Shown in pieces: positions 58,186-64,000 of a stretch of DNA of 64,000 nucleotides; position 1 is the first letter of the stretch; each line of letters opens with the position of its first letter. Both the position numbers and the translations under genes were made by a program. The DNA is taken from NCBI GenBank assembly GCA_947685225.1, contig CANTUV010000011.1, forward strand, positions 64,840,501 to 64,904,500, written 5' to 3'. This stretch comes from Garcia nutans. Lineage: Eukaryota; Streptophyta; Magnoliopsida; Malpighiales; Euphorbiaceae. Under the pieces are notes generated by a model, which saw only the letters and a list, made by a program, of their open reading frames with translations, was not told where the DNA came from and searched no databases.

Positions 58186-60007
58186 TTCTTTTCTCTTTTT
58201 TTAGTTTAAGCTTTGTTTTATCTTTGTTTTGTGTTTTGCTGTAATGAATAAGAGAATTAGAATATGGAATTGCTTTTTTCCATAAAGAGAAGGGTCCATT
58301 TGGTCTTCTCGACAGGTTTAATTTTGTAATGTTTAACAGCATAATATTTTGAGCACTTTTCACTTCATCCAAAACAAGTACCCATAAAAGCTTAGCATAT
58401 ACCATTGCTTTTAACTCTAGCCAGGACCTTAAAGGCAAGCACAGGACATGGGCAGTGTTACTCTAATGGGGTGGAGGAAAACTTGTTCCCAGAGTCAATC
58501 ATATTACAAGTTTGCAATGGTGCCTGATTGTTGCTTTAGACAAAAGATTAAAAAAAACGTTTGAACAGCTTAGCTAAAGCAGCCAGTTCACAGAGTTTTG
58601 CTCCATATCACTTGAACAATGTAAGATTACCATTCAAATTGATTTGGAACTCTATCAAGAATTTAAAAGACTCGAAATTTCTGCAGATTTTGCTTCAATA
58701 TAAAATGAAGCACCAATTTTTTCACTGTCAATTTAAAAATGAACCCAATTCATGAATAAGCATGTAAAAAAGAATTTGAGCAGCCCATGGACCATTTCAA
58801 TGTTTCGACACAGTTACTGGTTGCCACATTTGCTTGGGCTGAAAGCCTGACATTGAAGTATTCAGAACTAATATGTTTTATTTTTCATTGGGCTAAATGG
58901 GACACAGAAACCTGAAATCCATAAATAAACAATGTTGGGTTTTTTACAAAAGTGCCACAAAAATAAAAAAAATAAAATTTTTTTCAAATTTTCAAAATAT
59001 TTTTAAAATTTATCAAAATCTTTTATTAATTTATAAATTTTTCAAATTTTATAGTATATACATTATTTATCATGAATTTATTATACATATAATAATTTCT
59101 TTAAATTCACCATAAAGTTACTTTATATTTTTATAAAATAAATATTTTTTTTTTATAAAACATATAAAAAATCTGGTAAAAAATGTAATTTTATTATTAT
59201 TTATTTAATGAAAAATATATTTGTTGTTGGAAGAATGATTAGTGAAATGAACCGAATGATATGGAGGCTATTCTCGGCATCAAACTTTGATGATGATATG
59301 ACTCTTGACAAAATTATTGCATTTTTTTGTGCTTTATCAGTACCAATAAATTCAATGACAATATTTGTATGATTAGAGCCCAAATTATCATAGCTTATAT
59401 ATATATATATATATATATATAATTTGTTCTTTTCTATCAGTCAACCTCAACTTTATTAATTTTTTTATGTGACTTGACTTGATCGTAGTAGTTTTCTTGG
59501 GAATATTGGTAGTCATAATTCTACTCATTTAATATGCAAATTCTTCCATTCTATCAATTGAAAACGTAGAAAATTAGTTGTTTGGAAATGAGTATTTCAA
59601 TTTTATTCCCGTCTGTTATATTGAAATCATCATTTTTATATTAAAAAAAATTATTTCTATTAAATTATTATTTTATAAAATTAAAAAAATTAATTAACTT
59701 TTTTTCAATTATATATTTATTATTAATAACTCAATTAATAAAGTAAAATTATAATATTAATAAATTAATAAAATATAATTTAATCTATTTTAAATAATTT
59801 TATATAATATTTAATAATTTTAATAATTTTTTAATAAATATATATGAGTTAAAAGCCACGATTTCAGCCCAACATAAAAAATATTAATTTAACCCAAGTT
59901 GCAAAAACATTGAATTATTACTTTTCGTAATTTTTCTGTAAGAATATGTTTATTGTTGTTTTGAAATTTTTTTTTTTGGTACAATAGATGAGGAACCCCG
60001 GAAGAAA
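58186..60007. other. AT-rich intergenic region
   Basis: Includes the PDLP upstream region, an A/T-rich repeat at about 58935-59175 beginning TTTTTTACAAAAGTGCCAC, and a (TA)n run near 59397-59420. No gene is seen. Confidence 0.55.
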
Positions 60008-60735
60008 CTAACGAAGATAGGAGACACCTAGACTATCATGAATAAGCCAAAAAGCTAACCCATCAGGAGGGTCATCAAGATAAAACACCCTAGTACTGCA
60101 GTTAGCAGCTAAATGAGAGAGAGCATCAGCTGCAAAGTTTCTCTCTCTGTGAATATGAGAAACAGTTGCCCATTGGAATGAAGACAAGAGCATCTTGATG
60201 CGAGGCACCAACGCTCGACTGACTGCCGAAACTGTATAATGACCCAAAATCATGTCCACTGCAACTGAACTATCTGACTCAATGTGAAGGTGAGAAAAAC
60301 CTCTTTGAATAGCCAACTGAATACCATCCAAAATAGCCCATAGTGAATCAGCCTACAAGATAGAGCACCACCCAATATCTGCAACAAATCCACATTGCCA
60401 CACTGCAGTAGAATCGCGGATTAGCCCTCCTCCAAAGGCCACCATATGATGCATATCGAATGAAGCATCAATGTTCAGTTTCATACAACCATAAGAAGGA
60501 CATTTCCAAAAAACTAGAGCAGACTCAAGAACCTTAGCATCCATTTTTTGCAGATTCTCAAAGGCAGAAATAACACACTTTGATTGATGGATTACCTTAA
60601 CAGTCAAAGTAGACATTGTTATCTGTTTGTCCTCAAACACCACTGCATTCCGCCTCTTCCAAATTAACCAACAGCTCATACCAAAGAGTGTACTCCATGG
60701 AACACCATGGCTCACTTGCGAAGTACAGCGCAGAT
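60008..60735 (-). pseudogene. LINE-derived RNase H domain fragment (RVT_3 type), interrupted
   Basis: One minus-strand frame reads GMSCWLIWKRRNAVVFED, NIDASF, FGGGLIRDSTAVW, then a TAG at about 60350, then LDGIQLAIQRGFSHLHIESD, AVDMILGHY, HIHRERNFAADALSHLA. This is the plant non-LTR retrotransposon RNase H domain, with acidic residues in NIDASF, IESDSS and NFAADAL recognisable. There is no adjacent reverse transcriptase, so it is a decayed scrap. The family also includes domesticated proteins, but the internal stop argues against function. Confidence 0.82.
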
Positions 60736-63599
60736 TACTTAATATTATTTTTTATCATCTTTACAAATTTAACAACGCGAATTTAGATTAAGTAATAACA
60801 ATTAACTTATAATTGAAAAATATAATAAGAATACGATAAAAATTTGGAAGAGTATCATATTTATCATTTTATTGTCACATCTCATCAATATTATATTATT
60901 GATTATTATATTAGATATTCAAAAAATAATTTACAAGGGATTATCATTTTATTTAATGTATCTTAGTCATTCTATATTATTACCAGTAGCTAGGATAATC
61001 ATATTTAATTAATAGAAGCATATTAACTCACCATTATCATTAGTATATCTAAAGAAATAGTAATTAACACCTTAATTGTTGAATACAAAAGTTCATGGAC
61101 GAATAATAAAAGAAATGAACTTATATTTATTACAATCACGATTAGGGCAAAGCACATATCCTAAAGATATTCGAATATTCGAATTTAATATACTTAATAG
61201 ATTCGTTGATTTTTTTATTTTATTCGAACTGAACCATACAGATTTTTTTTTTAATATGAAACGATTCTAGATATTTACTTCTAACCGAATTGAACCGAAC
61301 TAAATAACCGAAATAATAACTGATTTATTATTAAGAATATAAAATTATATTATATTTTATTGATGAATTATTTAATATTTGATATTTTAAAATATATTAT
61401 AATTATTTTATTAATTCATATTATGTCATGTTATATGTTCATTATATATATATATATATATATTTTTAAACAAATAATAATTTTTATTTATATCGAATAT
61501 AGGGCGAACCCATACAATCAGAAGTTGCTATATATATATAAATTTTCTTTATTAAATATTTTGTCACTAATTAAACTAATTATACAACTAAATATAATTT
61601 ATTAATATATTTATATGAATAATTACTATCGCTCTTTTAGTATTAATGATAGTAATTCATACTAATTATACTAATTTATATTTAATAAAATAATTTAATA
61701 TAGTATATTAGTAGTTTTTAAATGATAATAATAATTATGAATATTACCAATAATTAATATTTATGAGTACTGATTGTGAATACAAATAATATGATATAAT
61801 TTTTTTATGAATATGAATAATAATAATTAATGAATGAATAATTGTGAATAAATTTGAGAAGAACATGAATGATATAATTACAATAACATGTTTTTGCATA
61901 GATATAATACCATAATTATATATAAGTACTAAATAAAAATTTATATCACAATTAATATAAATTAAAAATTATTTAATTAATAATAATTATTTATAAATTG
62001 TGTGTTAATATATATCTATAATTGATTAATTTAAATTATTAAGATATTTAAATATGAAGTTATTTTATTTTGTTGTCTTATATTTTATTATATTTAATTA
62101 TTTAATATAAAAATAAATTAATGAGTAAATTAATAAATAAATAAATTGGTTAATTGAAATTTGTTGATTAATTAAAATAAATTAATTAGCAATTAATTGA
62201 ACAAGCTATTATTATTGTTAAAATAGATTTTTAATCTTATTATAAATTTATTAACTTTGAGGTAAATGTAATTAAATTTTTAATATTATATGATTGTGAA
62301 TTTATTTATTTATTTATAATTATTAAGTTGTCTAACTATGCTAATTCAATAAAATATAAATAGTTTATAAAATATTATTAATTATTATTCTATTACTTAA
62401 ATTTTTAAAAAAAATTAAATATCCAAATCTCTGAATATTTGAACCAAACAGAATTGAATTTTTTCAGTTCGATTCTATACAAATATTTTATATATTCGAT
62501 TTAATTTTAATTTTAATAATTTTAAAATATTTAAATTTCGATTTAATTCTAAATATTTTTTAAATATTTGACCGAACTGAAAATGATCACCTATAATTAA
62601 CGACTTGCATGCCGTGATAATCATAATGATAATATTAATAATAATAATAAAGTAACGATTAATCAGCAACTATTTTATGCGCATTTTCTAATTTTGCAAC
62701 TTAATGAATAAACTGAAAATTAAAAAAATAATAAAAAAGAAATGCTTATATCTTTTATTCCTTCATTAATGAACATCTAATATATATATATAATATTAAG
62801 ATATATTTTATTTTCAAATATATATTTAATGTATTAAAATAATAACATATTTAAAGAGTAAAAAATAATACTATATAGTATAATCTTTTATAAATTCTTT
62901 GAACGTAAAGTATACTATAAAAGAGTTGCAACAATTGACTTGGCATCAATAACAAGTTAATATATAGCCATTTGGTTGATATAGCTTTTTATAAGGCACA
63001 TATGTCTTAGAGCATCTCCAATCCAAATCATTAGAATAGTGTAATTTTTACAGTAAAATAGTATAAAAATTAAAATTTTTCTCCAATCTATACAACATTT
63101 TCTACACTAAAATAGCATATTCTTTAGAATATTTATTTATTTATTTTTTATATATTTTACAAATTACCCATATAACTTTTTATTTTTCAATTATCCTACA
63201 TAATTTTTTATTTTCATATTAATCCAATAATATATTTTAGTATTTAAATATTAAGTAGAAATTAATATATTAATAATTTTAAATTTATTAATTAATAAAA
63301 TAATAAATAAAAACTAATATATTAATAATTTTAATTTTATTAATTAATAAAAATAAAACATTGATATATTATTAAAATACAAAGTAAAAAATAAAAATAA
63401 TTATACATTAATGAAAAATATAAAAGTAAATATTAATATTCAATTAATTATCTGAACTAGTATATTCTTCTCATAAATGATTAATTAATGCTTCTTCTTT
63501 TTTGTGAAAGCCTGGACAAACTTAGTAATTTTAAGAGTGACTCAGCGATAGTGTGCGACTGAAACTAATTCAGAAAATGACTAAGTCTGTCAGATATTT
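60736..63599. other. AT-rich intergenic region with degenerate repeats
   Basis: Degenerate AACCGAA/TTCGGTT-type words occur near 61280-61320 and 62440-62580 in opposite orientation, perhaps the ends of one decayed element. Near 63010, TTAGAGCATCTCCAATCC matches the start of a common plant MITE type, but I could not find its other end. (TA)n runs occur near 61443 and 62780. No gene is seen. Confidence 0.45.
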
Positions 63600-64000
63600 T
63601 TATTTATAACGTAAATAAGGAATCCCAGAGGAGTCAGAAATTACAATGCATTTGAGAATAGAAGGCATATTGACAAAATTCTGAAAATTACAGCAAATAG
63701 AAAATAAGCGGCTATATCTCACTAAGAAATTGGCTGTCTGGTTGCCCTCACGATGGACGTGATTAATAATAATGTTTTCTGAATTCATCAAATGTTTAAT
63801 CTTGCACAGAGTCCTTGAATTTGTCGTGTCCGTGCTAAGTGCATTAATAGCCTCAAGAGAGTCACATTAAAAAAGGAGAGGCTTGTATGGTATGTTGAGA
63901 CCCCATTTTAATCCTACCAGAATGGATTGAACCTCAGCCTCCATTGGACCAGAAGCCGCCAAAGAATAGCAAAATTGATTAAATCTTATACTTTCATCTA
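63600..64000 (-). pseudogene. Second LINE RNase H fragment, cut by the window end
   Basis: The minus strand from 64000 reads YSLAASGPMEAEVQSILVGL, then PYKPLLF, a stop (TAA at about 63868), CDSLEAINAL, LCKIKHLMNSENIIINHVHR and EGNQTANFLVRYS, ending at 63600. It is the C-terminal half of an RVT_3 RNase H domain with an in-frame nonsense codon where I expect Glu. It ends with GIPYLR, like the copy at 60008-60735, which ends GVSYLR. Confidence 0.75.

Noticed and set aside
63010..63140. GAGCATCTCCAAT-type MITE start
   Set aside because: The matching opposite terminus could not be found in the window.

Overview
The window reads as nuclear DNA of a eudicot plant. Genes are split by GT-AG introns, intergenic DNA is very AT-rich, and the protein families are plant-specific: type-I pectin methylesterases, PMEI proteins, a plasmodesmata-located DUF26 protein and a DUF641/GIL1 protein. 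MITEs, a SINE, RTE-type LINE pieces, LINE RNase H scraps and copia-type LTRs fill introns and spacers. The species cannot be named from the sequence; a rosid is a reasonable guess only.

Layout. 1-1264: 3' end of a nitroreductase (SagB-like) gene with an in-frame stop. ~1930-2665 (-): intronless, frameshifted CD2BP2/LIN1-like retrocopy. ~4490-8430 (+): intact DUF641 (GIL1-like) gene with 5'UTR introns. 9815-10474 (+): PMEI-like reading frame with one TAG. 10475-14550: AT-rich spacer with an inverted-terminal-repeat block, a long ATT microsatellite and a decayed tRNA-Glu. 14560-29476 (+): tubulin-folding cofactor D (TBCD/TITAN1-like), recognisable from start to stop codon but carrying many lesions and packed with transposons, including a head-to-head copia LTR palindrome. 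30227-35315 (-): intact 16-exon methionine aminopeptidase 1A. 37017-37127: tRNA-derived SINE with a perfect 10-bp target duplication. 37161-40014 (-): pectin methylesterase with a shortened PMEI domain. 40-49 kb: AT-rich spacer. 49156-52002 (+): full type-I pectin methylesterase. 52858-53298: hAT-like MITE. 54473-55137 (+): PMEI pseudogene with a 1-nt frameshift. 56219-58185 (-): plasmodesmata-located protein with a 5-nt last coding exon. 60008-60735 and 63600-64000 (-): LINE RNase H remnants.

Biology. Two PMEs (demethylation of cell-wall homogalacturonan), two broken PMEI-type inhibitors and a plasmodesmal protein form a cell-wall/apoplast neighbourhood. TBCD and MAP1A are housekeeping genes. 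From memory, the set DUF641 / TBCD / MAP1A / PME / PDLP matches the duplicated Arabidopsis blocks on chromosomes 2 (around At2g45220-At2g45260) and 3 (around At3g60680-At3g60740), so this looks like an old syntenic segment. Because TBCD is essential in plants, its decay here predicts an intact copy elsewhere, for example on a duplicated homoeologous segment. The five intact genes give about 6.3 kb of lesion-free coding sequence, so the TBCD lesions are unlikely to be base-calling noise.

I found no new protein system. The most unusual items are the LTR palindrome inside TBCD, with a MITE in only one arm, and the unidentified ~425-bp insertion in a TBCD exon.
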